Positions 1 to 7,838 of a stretch of DNA of 64,000 nt are shown in pieces. Source of the DNA: Gallaecimonas sp. GXIMD4217. Lineage in GTDB: Bacteria > Pseudomonadota > Gammaproteobacteria > Enterobacterales > Gallaecimonadaceae. Position numbers and translations under genes: made by a program. Every line of letters begins with the position of its first letter. The first letter of the stretch is position 1. The notes beneath the pieces are model-generated. The model did not search any database, was not told the origin of the DNA, and saw only the letters and a program-made list of their open reading frames with translations. The stretch lies in the NCBI RefSeq assembly GCF_038087665.1, contig NZ_CP149925.1, positions 2,604,870-2,668,869 of the forward strand, in the 5' to 3' direction.

Positions 1-515
1 TGGGGATAGAAGTCCAGCTCGTTGCCGGTGAGGTGATCGAAGGCCGAGTTGAACATGCGGATGATCTCGCTGGACTCGTTGGAGACGATGCAGTGCAGCT
101 CCCTGTCCCACAGCACCGGCACAGTCACCCGGCCGCTGTAGTCTTCCCTGTGCTTGGTGTAGAGCTCGTGGAGGAAATGGCTCTGGTAGAGGCGGTCGCC
201 GCTGGAGCCGGCCTTGCGGTCGAAGCTCCAGCCCTGCTCGGCCATCAGGTAGCTGACCACCGACACCGACACCAGCCTGTCCAGGCCCTTGAGCTGGCGG
301 AAAATCAGGGTGCGGTGGGCCCAGGGACAGGCCAGGGACACATAGAGGTGGTAGCGGTCCGCCTCGGCCTTGAAGCCCCCCTCCCCCGAGGGACCGGGGG
401 AGCCGTCCGGGGTGATCCAGTTGCGCACCCGGGCCGCCTCGCGCTGGAAGTCGCCCCCCGTGCTGTCGGTGTCATACCATTCGTCGTGCCAGTGACCCTT
501 GACCAGTAAGCCCAT
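1..515 (-). CDS. yqjG: Glutathionyl-hydroquinone reductase (Xi-class GST), 3' part outside window
   Basis: The frame is open from the ATG at 515 to the window edge, giving about 171 N-terminal residues of a protein that normally has about 320. The start is supported by a GGAG ribosome site about 7 bases upstream. The translation begins MGLLVKGHWHDEWYDTDSTG and carries the SLACPWAHR segment, whose Cys is the catalytic residue of the Xi-class (YqjG/PcpF/ECM4) glutathione transferases. The thioredoxin-like stretch with VPVLWD and SNESSEI, which binds glutathione, follows. The family reduces glutathionyl-hydroquinones in the cytosol. It is transcribed away from the window and shows no operon partner here. 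The assignment is firm; the C-terminal half cannot be checked. Confidence 0.9.
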   Translation of the reverse strand, partial: MGLLVKGHWHDEWYDTDSTGGDFQREAARVRNWITPDGSPGPSGEGGFKAEADRYHLYVSLACPWAHRTLIFRQLKGLDRLVSVSVVSYLMAEQGWSFDRKAGSSGDRLYQSHFLHELYTKHREDYSGRVTVPVLWDRELHCIVSNESSEIIRMFNSAFDHLTGNELDFYP

Positions 516-600
516 GCCCGTCTCCAGGAAATCTGCCCACCCATGGCACCACCAAGGGTAGTCCAACTCAAGGGCAATAAGGCGGGGCTAGCTGTCGACA

Positions 601-1095
601 TCAGCGATCTTCATGGGCCGCCAGCCACTTGCCGAGCAGGGACTTGAGCTGGGCCTGCTCCGCCTCGTCCAGGGGCGCCATCATGGTCCGCTCGTTGGCC
701 ACATGGGCGGCCACGGCCCGGTCGATGAGGGCCAGGCCGTCCTCGGTGAGCTGTACCTTGAGGCTGCGCCTGTCCTCCTGGGACGGCAGCCGCCGCACCA
801 GGCCCTTCTGCTCGAGGCGGTCGATACGGTTGGTCATGGCCCCGGACGACAGCATGGCGCTGCGGTAGAGCTCGGTGGGGGTCAGGCTGTAGGGGGCGCC
901 GCTGCGCCTGAGGGTCGCCAGCACGTCGAAGTCGTTGCTGGCCAGGCCGAACGCCTTGAACACCTTCTCTATCATGGGCCTGGACAGGCCATGGGCCCGC
1001 TGCAACCGGCCCCAGAGCCCCATGGGCGTACAGTCCAGATCCGGCCTTTCCCGGCGCCATTGGGCAAGCACCTTTTCCACGTGATCAGTTGCCAT
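601..1095 (-). CDS. MarR-family transcriptional regulator
   Basis: This 164-residue protein has the winged-helix layout of MarR regulators. A helical dimerisation N-terminus is followed by a helix-turn-helix around residues 70-105 (LTPTELYRSAMLSSGAMTNR) and a wing containing the family signature DRRSLKVQLTEDG. Such dimers repress neighbouring genes until a phenolic or oxidised ligand binds. The gene starts at the ATG at 1095 and is divergent from the EamA exporter at 1196. Two related palindromes lie in the 100 bp between them, the arrangement expected for autoregulation plus control of the exporter. The ligand cannot be read from the sequence. Confidence 0.9.
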   Translation of the reverse strand: MATDHVEKVLAQWRRERPDLDCTPMGLWGRLQRAHGLSRPMIEKVFKAFGLASNDFDVLATLRRSGAPYSLTPTELYRSAMLSSGAMTNRIDRLEQKGLVRRLPSQEDRRSLKVQLTEDGLALIDRAVAAHVANERTMMAPLDEAEQAQLKSLLGKWLAAHEDR

Positions 1096-1112
1096 CGATT
1101 TTTCTCATCAAG

Positions 1113-1177
1113 AATCTCGATTGAAAGATACTTGATCTCTTCTCTCACCTGCAACAAGATATCTTTATTCAAAGATA
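1113..1177. promoter_or_regulatory. Two MarR-type operator palindromes in the divergent promoter
   Basis: At 1159-1178 the arms ATATCTTT and AAAGATAT form a perfect 8-bp inverted repeat around ATTC. At 1113-1130 an 18-base relative matches the core of that palindrome at 15 of 18 positions and keeps the AAAGATA half. The centres are 47 bp apart in the only non-coding space between the divergent MarR and EamA genes. Palindromes of this size are typical MarR dimer sites. The repeat is seen directly; binding by the adjacent regulator is inferred. Confidence 0.65.
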
Positions 1178-1195
1178 TTTAATTGGGAGATAATC

Positions 1196-2053
1196 ATGTC
1201 CATTGTCATCGGCCTGCTGGCCCCGGTGCTCTGGGGCAGCACCTATTCGGTGGTCGGCCTGGTGCTGTACGACCTCAGCCCCTTGTGGGTGGCGGCCATG
1301 CGCGCCCTGCCCGCCGGCCTGCTATTGCTGCTCCTGGTAAGGCGCCGACCGCCCCTGCCCTGGCCACGCTTGCTGGCGCTGAGCCTGGCCAACATCACCC
1401 TGTTCTTTGCGCTGCTGTTCCTGGCCGCCTTCCGGCTGCCCGGTGCCGTGGCCGGCACCCTGGGCGCCACCCTGCCTCTGCAGCTGATGCTGGTGGGCTG
1501 GCTGCTCTACGACAACAGGCCGCGGCTGTCCCAGCTGCTGCTGGCGTTGCTGGGCCTGGCCGGGGTGACGCTGCTGCTCAACCCCTCGGCCGGCCTGGAT
1601 CCGCTCGGCATGACCGCGGGCCTGGCCGCCACGGCGCTGATCGCCCTGGCCTCCCAGTGGATGCAGCACTGGCGCACCGAGGATCTGCTGGGGCTCACCG
1701 CCTGGCAACTGGCCCTGGGCGGGATCCTGCTGGTCCCCCTGGCCTGGCTGCTGGAAGGGGCCCCGCCGCTGCCGAGCGCCCAGCAGCTGCCCGGCCTGGC
1801 CTACCTGGTGCTGGCCGGCACCGCCCTGGCCTACTGGGCCTGGCTCTGGTCCCTGCGCCACCTGGGCACAGAGCTGCTGGGCATGCTGGCCCTGGTCAAT
1901 CCCGTGGTGGCGGTGGCCCTGGGGGTGCTGCTGGTGGACGAGACCCTGTCCCCCTGGCAATGGGCCGGTATCGGCCTGATCCTGGCCGCCATAGTGCTGA
2001 TGAAGCTGCCGGCCCCCAGGGCCGCCACCTTGGCCCCGGCCGCAAAAGCTTGA
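1196..2053 (+). CDS. EamA-domain (DMT superfamily) inner-membrane exporter
   Basis: The 285-residue protein consists of ten hydrophobic segments arranged as two EamA repeats, with typical motifs such as LLAPVLWGSTYSVV at the N-terminus and LALVNPVVAVALGVLLVDE near the C-terminus. The family exports amino acids, metabolites or drugs across the inner membrane by proton exchange. The ATG at 1196 follows a GGGAGA ribosome site. The gene lies opposite the MarR regulator and shares its operator region, so it is probably a ligand-induced efflux pump. Its stop codon overlaps the -35 element of the copA promoter. The substrate is unknown. Confidence 0.85.
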   Translation: MSIVIGLLAPVLWGSTYSVVGLVLYDLSPLWVAAMRALPAGLLLLLLVRRRPPLPWPRLLALSLANITLFFALLFLAAFRLPGAVAGTLGATLPLQLMLVGWLLYDNRPRLSQLLLALLGLAGVTLLLNPSAGLDPLGMTAGLAATALIALASQWMQHWRTEDLLGLTAWQLALGGILLVPLAWLLEGAPPLPSAQQLPGLAYLVLAGTALAYWAWLWSLRHLGTELLGMLALVNPVVAVALGVLLVDETLSPWQWAGIGLILAAIVLMKLPAPRAATLAPAAKA

Positions 2054-2080
2054 CCCTGGAGGCACTCCAACCTTTAGGCT
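2050..2080 (+). promoter_or_regulatory. MerR/CueR-type copA promoter
   Basis: The sequence has TTGACC at 2050-2055, a 19-bp spacer, and TAGGCT at 2075-2080. The overlong spacer is the hallmark of promoters activated by MerR-family metal sensors. The spacer holds the imperfect dyad CTGGAG-GCA-CTCCAA. Placed 31 bp upstream of a copper ATPase start, it is most likely a CueR site. No CueR gene is present in the window. The -35 overlaps the EamA stop codon. Confidence 0.65.
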
Positions 2081-2111
2081 TGGGATAGCTAAGGCCCAAA
2101 GGGATACTGCC

Positions 2112-4325
2112 ATGACACAAAGATTCGCCCTGCTGGGGGTGAGCTGCGCCGGCTGCGTGCGCAGCATCGACCAGGCGCTGGACGCCGTGCCCGGTCTGGA
2201 TTCCCACAGCATCAACTTCGCCGACCGCACCGCCCAGGTGCAGGGCGAGGCGGACGCCGATACCGTGATCCAGGCCATACGCGAAGCCGGCTACGACGCC
2301 CGGCTGCTCAGCGGCGACGACGCCGGCGAACTCAAGGCCCAGGAAGAGGCGGAGCTGGCCCACCAGAGGCGGCTGTGGCGCCAGAGCGTCCTGGGCCTTG
2401 GCCTGGGCATACCGCTGATGGCCTGGGGCCTGGCCGGCGGCGCCATGACGGTGTCCGACCTGCCCTCGCGGCTGGCCTGGGGCCTGATGGCCCTGCTTAC
2501 CCTGGCGGTGCTGGTGGGCGCCGGCCGCCACTTCTTCACCGGCGCCTGGAAGGCCTTTCGCCACCACCAGGCCAACATGGACACCCTGATCGCCCTGGGC
2601 ACCGGCGCCGCCTGGCTCTACTCGCTGCTGGTGGTGCTGGCCCCAGGGCTGTTCCCGGCCCAGGCCAGGCACGTCTACTTCGAGGCCAGCGCCATGATCA
2701 TTGGCCTCATCAACCTGGGCCAGGCCCTGGAGGTGCGCGCCAGGGGCAAGACCTCAGCGGCCCTGAAGCGGCTGCTGAACCTCAAGGCCCAGACCGCCCT
2801 GCTCATCCGCAATGGCAAGGAGACCGAGGTGGCCGTGGCAGGGGTGCAGGCCGGCGACAGGCTCAGGCTCAAGCCCGGCGCCAGGGTGCCGGTGGACGGC
2901 CTGGTCGTGGAAGGCCAGGGCCTGGTGGACGAAAGCATGCTCACCGGCGAGCCGCTGCCCCAGGAAAAGAGCCCGGGCGCCGAACTGGCCGCCGGTACCC
3001 TGATCGACCGCGGCAGCCTGATCATGGAAGCGACCCGGGTCGGCAGCGACACCGCCCTGGCCCGGATCATCGACCAGGTCAAACAGGCCCAGGGCGCCAG
3101 GCCCGCCATAGGCCGGCTGGCCGACCGCATCAGTGGCGTCTTCGTGCCAGTGGTGCTGGTCATCGCCATCGTCTCGGCGCTGCTCTGGTACAACCTGGGG
3201 CCCGAACCCAGGCTCAGCCACATGCTGGTGGTGGCCACCAGCGTGCTGATCATCGCCTGCCCCTGCGCCCTGGGCCTGGCCACGCCCATGTCGGTGATGG
3301 TGGGGGTGGGCAAGGCCGCCGAGGCCGGGGTGCTGATCCGCAACGGCGAGGCCCTGCAGAGCCTGTCCCGCATCGATACCCTGGTGCTGGACAAGACCGG
3401 CACCATCACCCAGGGCAGGCCCCAGGTCACGAATGCCCATCTGTTTACCGACGACGACCTGCGGCCCCTGGTGCGGGCCCTGGAACAGGGCTCCGAGCAC
3501 CCCCTGGCCGGCGCCCTGCTGGCCTGGGCCGGCGAGGTCCAGGCCGCCGAGCTGCAGGGCTTCGACACCCTGGCCGGCAGGGGCGTCAGCGCCCGCCACC
3601 AAGGCGGCACGCTCTGGCTGGGCAACCCGACCCTGATGCGGGAGCTGGGCATCGACCTGGCCGGCATCCAGAAACAACTGGACGAATCGATGGCCAGGGG
3701 CGCCACCCCGGTGCTGCTGGCCCGGGATAAACAATTGCTGGCCCTGTTCGAGGTGGCCGATCCCCTCAAGGACGACAGCGCCGCCGCCCTCAGGGAGCTC
3801 AAGGCCATGGGCCTGGAGCTGGTGATGCTGTCCGGCGACCAGCAGGCCAGCGCCGAGGCCGTGGCCCGTCAGGTGGGCATAGACACCGTCATCGCCCAGG
3901 TGCTGCCGGAGCAGAAGACCCAGGCTATCCAACAGCTCCAGAGCCAAGGCAGGACCGTGGCCATGGTCGGCGACGGCATCAACGACGCCCCGGCCCTGGC
4001 CGCCGCCAATGTCGGCCTGGCCATAGGCACCGGCACAGACGTGGCCATGGCCTCGGCGGATCTGACCCTGATGCGCGGCTCCCTGGCGGCGGTGGCCGAC
4101 GCCATTGCCGTGTCCAGGGCCACCCTTGGTAACATCAAGCAGAACCTGGTCGGAGCCTTCCTCTACAACAGCCTCGGCATCCCGGTGGCGGCCGGTGTAC
4201 TCTATCCCTTCACCGGCCTGCTGCTGAGCCCGGTGCTGGCCGGCGCCGCCATGGCGCTGTCGTCGGTGACCGTGGTCAGCAACGCCAACAGGCTCAGGCT
4301 GTTCAAGACGGGAGGCAAGCGGTGA
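2112..4325 (+). CDS. copA: Cu(I)-exporting P1B-type ATPase
   Basis: This 737-residue ATPase pumps Cu(I) out of the cytosol. A single N-terminal heavy-metal domain carries GVSCAGC (Cys12, Cys15). Transmembrane helices follow, with the metal-transporting Cys383-Pro-Cys385 motif (IACPCALG). The phosphorylated aspartate is Asp427 in DKTGT, and the hinge motif GDGINDAPALA comes next. The actuator signature is TGEPLP. It is shorter than E. coli CopA (834 residues) because it has one rather than two metal domains. It starts 31 bp after a CueR-type promoter and overlaps the next gene, so it leads a three-gene copper operon. Confidence 0.95.
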   Translation: MTQRFALLGVSCAGCVRSIDQALDAVPGLDSHSINFADRTAQVQGEADADTVIQAIREAGYDARLLSGDDAGELKAQEEAELAHQRRLWRQSVLGLGLGIPLMAWGLAGGAMTVSDLPSRLAWGLMALLTLAVLVGAGRHFFTGAWKAFRHHQANMDTLIALGTGAAWLYSLLVVLAPGLFPAQARHVYFEASAMIIGLINLGQALEVRARGKTSAALKRLLNLKAQTALLIRNGKETEVAVAGVQAGDRLRLKPGARVPVDGLVVEGQGLVDESMLTGEPLPQEKSPGAELAAGTLIDRGSLIMEATRVGSDTALARIIDQVKQAQGARPAIGRLADRISGVFVPVVLVIAIVSALLWYNLGPEPRLSHMLVVATSVLIIACPCALGLATPMSVMVGVGKAAEAGVLIRNGEALQSLSRIDTLVLDKTGTITQGRPQVTNAHLFTDDDLRPLVRALEQGSEHPLAGALLAWAGEVQAAELQGFDTLAGRGVSARHQGGTLWLGNPTLMRELGIDLAGIQKQLDESMARGATPVLLARDKQLLALFEVADPLKDDSAAALRELKAMGLELVMLSGDQQASAEAVARQVGIDTVIAQVLPEQKTQAIQQLQSQGRTVAMVGDGINDAPALAAANVGLAIGTGTDVAMASADLTLMRGSLAAVADAIAVSRATLGNIKQNLVGAFLYNSLGIPVAAGVLYPFTGLLLSPVLAGAAMALSSVTVVSNANRLRLFKTGGKR

Positions 4326-4975
4326 CGGATCCCAATCTGATCGATCCCCAGGTCATCGGCCGCCAGCTGCGCCGTCCCAGCGGCGCGCTGGGCCTGAAGG
4401 TGGCCGAGAAGATGAACCAGAGCAACCACGAGCTGCTGCAGCTGGCCCTGGCCGAGCTGGACCTGGACGGTGCCGGCTCCCTGCTGGAGGTGGGCCCGGG
4501 CAACGGCGCCCATGTGCCGGCGCTGCTGGCCCGCCATCCCGGGCTCCATTACCTGGGCCTGGACCATGCACCGGACATGGTGGCCGAGGCCCGGCGGTAC
4601 GCCTCCAACCGGGCCAGTTTCCGGCACGGGGATCTGCTGGATTTCACCGCCGAGGTGTCCTTCGAGCGCATCCTCACCCTCAACACCGCCTACTTCTGGC
4701 AACCCCTGGCGCCGGCCCTGGCCCGCCTTCAGGCCGCCCTGGCCCCGGGTGGCCGCCTGGTGCTGGGGGTGCGCTCGCGCCGCTGCATGGAGAAGATGGC
4801 CCAGTTCCAGCAGGGCTTCACCCTCTTCGAGGGCCCAGAGCTTGAGGCCGCCCTCGAAGGCGCCGGCTTCAGCCGGGTGCGCCTGCAAAAGCGTCGGGAG
4901 GAGAGCATCACCATCCAGGGCCAGTTGATGGAGAAGGAGGCCCTGCTCCTGATCGCCCACAAGGAGGCGCCATGA
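4322..4975 (+). CDS. Class I SAM-dependent methyltransferase in the copper operon
   Basis: The 217-residue protein has a Rossmann-type methyltransferase fold. Motif I is LLEVGPGNG around residues 56-64, the acidic end of beta-2 is YLGLDHAPDMV, and an aromatic motif-IV segment is LNTAYFWQP. The GTG start at 4322 overlaps the copA stop by four bases, indicating translational coupling. The next gene overlaps this one in the same way. It resembles small-molecule or quinone-type methyltransferases, but no substrate can be assigned. Its fixed place between copA and a cupredoxin suggests a role under copper stress, which is inference. Confidence 0.8.
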   Translation: MTDPNLIDPQVIGRQLRRPSGALGLKVAEKMNQSNHELLQLALAELDLDGAGSLLEVGPGNGAHVPALLARHPGLHYLGLDHAPDMVAEARRYASNRASFRHGDLLDFTAEVSFERILTLNTAYFWQPLAPALARLQAALAPGGRLVLGVRSRRCMEKMAQFQQGFTLFEGPELEAALEGAGFSRVRLQKRREESITIQGQLMEKEALLLIAHKEAP

Positions 4976-5319
4976 TCGTCAACCTGATCGGCCTGGCCCT
5001 GCTGGCCTTCGTCCTCTACTGGTTCTGGCCCAGGGCGCCGAAAGGCGCCGGCTCCACGCAGCTTGACCTCATCCGCGTCGAAGACGGTGTCTACGAGCCG
5101 GACGCCCCCACCGCCAGGGCCGGCCGGGCGCTGACATTGCGCTTTTTGCGCCTGGACGCCAGCCCCTGCGCCCAGGTCGTGGTCTTCCCGGACCTGGCCA
5201 TCAGCGCCGAGCTGGCCCTGGGCAGGGAGACCCGGGTCGAGCTGCCGGCCCTGGCCCCGGGCCGCTACCCCTTCCATTGCCAGATGCAGATGTACCGGGG
5301 CGAGCTGCTGGTCCATTGA
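4972..5319 (+). CDS. Membrane-anchored cupredoxin-domain protein
   Basis: This 115-residue protein has one N-terminal hydrophobic helix (residues 2-20) and a small beta-sandwich of cupredoxin type. The likely copper ligands are the Cys in SPCAQVV and the FHCQMQM segment near the C-terminus, which supplies His, Cys and Met. The first residues look like an uncleaved anchor, so the domain would sit in the periplasm. It overlaps the methyltransferase by four bases and ends the copA operon, consistent with catching or passing on exported copper. Copper binding is inferred from motifs and context. Confidence 0.75.
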   Translation: MIVNLIGLALLAFVLYWFWPRAPKGAGSTQLDLIRVEDGVYEPDAPTARAGRALTLRFLRLDASPCAQVVVFPDLAISAELALGRETRVELPALAPGRYPFHCQMQMYRGELLVH

Positions 5320-5673
5320 GCACGGCGGGCCAGCCGCTGTTTCGGCAGCGATACAATCTGCAAAAGCGGCCTAATAGATTGATTACATAGAAGTTTTCAT
5401 GACGCCTTCCTTCACCACTGTAAAAGCGCCTTAACAGTTGCGCCGCCGGCCCCTGACCGCCACACCGGCACCAAAGGCAAATTACTTGTAAATCAGATAG
5501 CTAGGTCAATGGCATGACTATTGCCTAATTCGCTCCAGTGCGAGCCTTCTGTGAATGCTTTAGTCAAGGGATCTACAGCCCAGGAAAACGAAGATTGCAA
5601 TCAGAGCTGATTTTTTTGAAAGGAGGATAGAAAAGCCGCCCTTGACCGGGCGTAACCCGATGGAGGAAAGACC
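5320..5673. other. 354-bp intergenic region before the TSP3 gene
   Basis: No credible gene was found. The region holds two related segments, around 5359 and 5420, each beginning with an AAAAGCG core followed by CCTAA or CCTTAA. It also contains a sigma-54-like element at 5510-5525 and a leader that folds locally just before the TSP3 gene: CGGG-CGTAA-CCCG, followed by GATGGAGGAAAG, which is the ribosome site. The leader end faintly recalls the 3' end of a class-I c-di-GMP riboswitch, but the rest of that motif is not recognisable. Confidence 0.5.
5510..5525 (+). promoter_or_regulatory. Possible sigma-54 (-24/-12) promoter
   Basis: TGGCATGACTATTGCC matches the sigma-54 consensus TGGCAC-N5-TTGC closely, with the essential GG and GC doublets separated by exactly ten bases. 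It lies about 150 bp upstream of the TSP3 gene on the same strand. Such 16-base matches occur by chance in large genomes, and no upstream activator site was recognised, so this stays tentative. Confidence 0.35.
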
Positions 5674-6882
5674 ATGTCCACTACATTAACGGGCATCTGG
5701 CCGTGGCGATTATTGAGACGCCTTGGCCTGGCAATGCTGCTGGCCATTTCTAGCCAGGCTTATGCCGTCTCGGTAACCCAGGCCGAAATTGTCCCAGGGG
5801 CCACCTTTTTCTATATCCCCATTCCACCCGATGAAGACCACCCTGATAGGGGGTTCGTTAAGCTGCAAGTGAGTTTGGATACAGCTGACCCCGGCTCCTT
5901 TGAATTTATTTCTCACCTCACCAAGCTGGGACCTGACCCTGAGCCCTTTGTCTGTGAAATACGAGTCTTTTCAGATGGCCCCGAAGTCATGTTTGACGAA
6001 AACACCATGACCTGGCTAGTTGAGCTGCGCCTGTTTGAATTCACAGATGACTGTTTTGGCCCAGGCTTTGAAGATGCGCTTTGGCAGCTCTTTGTTGGTG
6101 CTGGCGAGCCCGGTAGCCAGGATGTTCTCCAGATAGAAGCCCTGGGCTCCCCGATACTGATCCTGGCCCCAGATGCCGACAGCGACTTCGACGGCATTGT
6201 TAACGCCGAGGATAACTGCCCCTTGCATTTTAATCCCGACCAGGCAGATAGCGATGGCGACGGTATTGGCGATGCCTGCCCGGACTCGGACGGCGACAGC
6301 TATCCGGACGATATGGACAACTGCCCCAATGATTTCAACCCATTCCAGGAAGATGGCGACGGCGACGGCACAGGTGACGCCTGCGAGCCGGACAGCGACG
6401 GCGACGGCATCATCGACGATCTCGACAACTGCCCCGATACGGCCAACCCCGGCCAGGAAGATGGCGACGGCGACGGCATTGGCGACGTCTGCGACAACTG
6501 CCCCACCACGTCCAACCCCGGCCAGACAGATGGCGACGGAGACGGCATTGGTGATGTCTGCGACAACTGCCCCGACACCCCCAACCCCGGCCAGCAGGAT
6601 GGCGACGGCGACGGCATTGGTGACGCCTGCGAGCCGGACAGCGACGGCGACGGCGTGAACAACGACATCGACAACTGTCCCGACACCCCCAACCCGGACC
6701 AGCAGGATCTCGATGGCGACGGCATTGGCGACGCCTGTGACGCCATGTCACCACCTGTGCTAAACAACCCGGGAGCGAACAGGGTGCTCCGTGATGACGA
6801 CGGCGACGGCGTGCCCAACAACAAGGACAAATGCCCGGCCTCGGCCGACCCGGACAATGTCGACAAGAAAGGCTGCCCCTGA
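5674..6882 (+). CDS. Secreted thrombospondin type-3 repeat protein
   Basis: The 402-residue protein has a signal peptide ending near SSQAYA (about residue 32) and a roughly 130-residue beta-rich domain of unknown type. From about residue 167 there are some seven calcium-binding TSP3 repeats of the form DxDGDGIxDxxDNCPDTxNPxQxD. Paired cysteines and acidic loops are regular throughout. Such repeats rigidify on binding Ca2+ and usually form stalks or spacers in surface or secreted proteins, including OmpA-like ones. There is no C-terminal OmpA domain or sorting signal; the protein ends KKGCP. It is preceded by a strong GGAGGAAAG ribosome site and followed by a hairpin. The cell-surface role is inferred. 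Confidence 0.85.
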   Translation: MSTTLTGIWPWRLLRRLGLAMLLAISSQAYAVSVTQAEIVPGATFFYIPIPPDEDHPDRGFVKLQVSLDTADPGSFEFISHLTKLGPDPEPFVCEIRVFSDGPEVMFDENTMTWLVELRLFEFTDDCFGPGFEDALWQLFVGAGEPGSQDVLQIEALGSPILILAPDADSDFDGIVNAEDNCPLHFNPDQADSDGDGIGDACPDSDGDSYPDDMDNCPNDFNPFQEDGDGDGTGDACEPDSDGDGIIDDLDNCPDTANPGQEDGDGDGIGDVCDNCPTTSNPGQTDGDGDGIGDVCDNCPDTPNPGQQDGDGDGIGDACEPDSDGDGVNNDIDNCPDTPNPDQQDLDGDGIGDACDAMSPPVLNNPGANRVLRDDDGDGVPNNKDKCPASADPDNVDKKGCP

Positions 6883-6889
6883 GCCCTCC

Positions 6890-6911
6890 AGGCGGGCGGT
6901 AACGCCCGCCT
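6890..6911 (+). terminator. Hairpin after the TSP3 gene
   Basis: AGGCGGGCG-GTAA-CGCCCGCCT is a perfect 9-bp stem with a GTAA tetraloop, eight bases after the stop codon. No run of T follows, so termination may be partial, or the hairpin may protect the 3' end. Confidence 0.5.
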
Positions 6912-7002
6912 GTTCCTGAACTGCTTAGCAAGGGCCTGGTTACACAGCCAGGCCCCCTGCCGATCCATTGACAAGACGGCGCTGGCACCCCATATCCAGG
7001 GT

Positions 7003-7836
7003 ATGAAGATCTGGTTGCAAAGCCTGGCCCTGCTGGCCGCCCTGCTGCTGATCATGGCCCTGGCCAGCCATTGGCTGCTGGGCATCGAGCTGTGGCTGGC
7101 GCTGCTGATGGGCGCCGGGGTGATACTCTTTCTCGGTCCCCTGGGCTCGCCCCAGCTGATGCTGCGCCTGCACGGCGCCAGGCCGCTGCGGCCCGGCGAG
7201 GCGCCGGCCCTGGAGGCCATGGTGTTGACCCTGGCCCGGCGCGCCGGCCTGGCGCAGGTGCCCAGGCTGTACCTGCTCCCCTCGCCCCGGCTCAACGCCC
7301 TGGCCCTCGGCACCGAGAAGGACGGCGCCCTGGCGGTGACCCTGGGCCTGCTCGACAGCCTGCCGCCCCGGGAATGCTTCGCGGTGCTGGCCCACGAGAT
7401 GAGCCACCTGGCCCAGGGCGACGTGCGGCTGATGACCATGGCCGACATGCTCAGCCGCATGACCGCCCTGCTGGCCAACCTGGCCTTCCTGGTGGTGCTG
7501 CTGCTGTTCCCCTTCTGGCTGTTCGGCACCCTGGCCATCTCGCCCCTGGCCCTGCTGCTGTTGATGCTGGCACCCCTGGTGAGCTCACTCTTGGTGCTGG
7601 CCCTGTCCCGGACCCGGGAGTTCGCCGCCGACGAGGGCGCCGTCCGCCTCACCGGCGATCCCGAGGCGCTGATCCTGGCCCTGGAGCGGCTGGAGCGCAT
7701 CGAACGTCCCTGGTGGCAGGGGCTCTGGTCCCGCACCCAGCCCAGCACCCTGCTGCTGACCCATCCCCCCAAGGCCCAGCGTCAGGCCAGGCTGGCCCGG
7801 CTGCCCAACCAGCCGCACCTGCACTGGCCCCATTAG
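7003..7836 (+). CDS. M48-family (HtpX-like) membrane metalloprotease
   Basis: The 277-residue inner-membrane protein has two N-terminal transmembrane segments and the zinc-binding HEMSH motif (His131, Glu132, His135). A hydrophobic hairpin follows at about residues 150-200, then the third-ligand segment RTREFAADEGA (Glu206). This is the order of HtpX/Ste24 peptidases, which degrade damaged membrane proteins. It is slightly shorter than HtpX and the C-terminus is basic. The start at 7003 has no strong ribosome site. The downstream PepSY-ferredoxin gene begins only two bases after the stop in one reading, so the two may be cotranscribed. The substrate is unknown. Confidence 0.85.
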   Translation: MKIWLQSLALLAALLLIMALASHWLLGIELWLALLMGAGVILFLGPLGSPQLMLRLHGARPLRPGEAPALEAMVLTLARRAGLAQVPRLYLLPSPRLNALALGTEKDGALAVTLGLLDSLPPRECFAVLAHEMSHLAQGDVRLMTMADMLSRMTALLANLAFLVVLLLFPFWLFGTLAISPLALLLLMLAPLVSSLLVLALSRTREFAADEGAVRLTGDPEALILALERLERIERPWWQGLWSRTQPSTLLLTHPPKAQRQARLARLPNQPHLHWPH

Positions 7837-7838
7837 CA

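Noticed and set aside
1322-2278. Minus-strand open frame opposite the EamA gene
   Set aside because: A Gln/Gly-rich composition shadow; the plus strand encodes an obvious transporter.
5602-5673. Class-I c-di-GMP (GEMM) riboswitch before the TSP3 gene
   Set aside because: Only the 3' part (GTAACCCGATGG) resembles the motif; the conserved GGCAAACC/GACGCAAAGCC core is not found.
6300-7772. Minus-strand Ser/Pro-rich frame of 490 codons
   Set aside because: It is the antisense of the DGDGD-coding repeats of the TSP3 protein and of the M48 gene; no domain is recognised.
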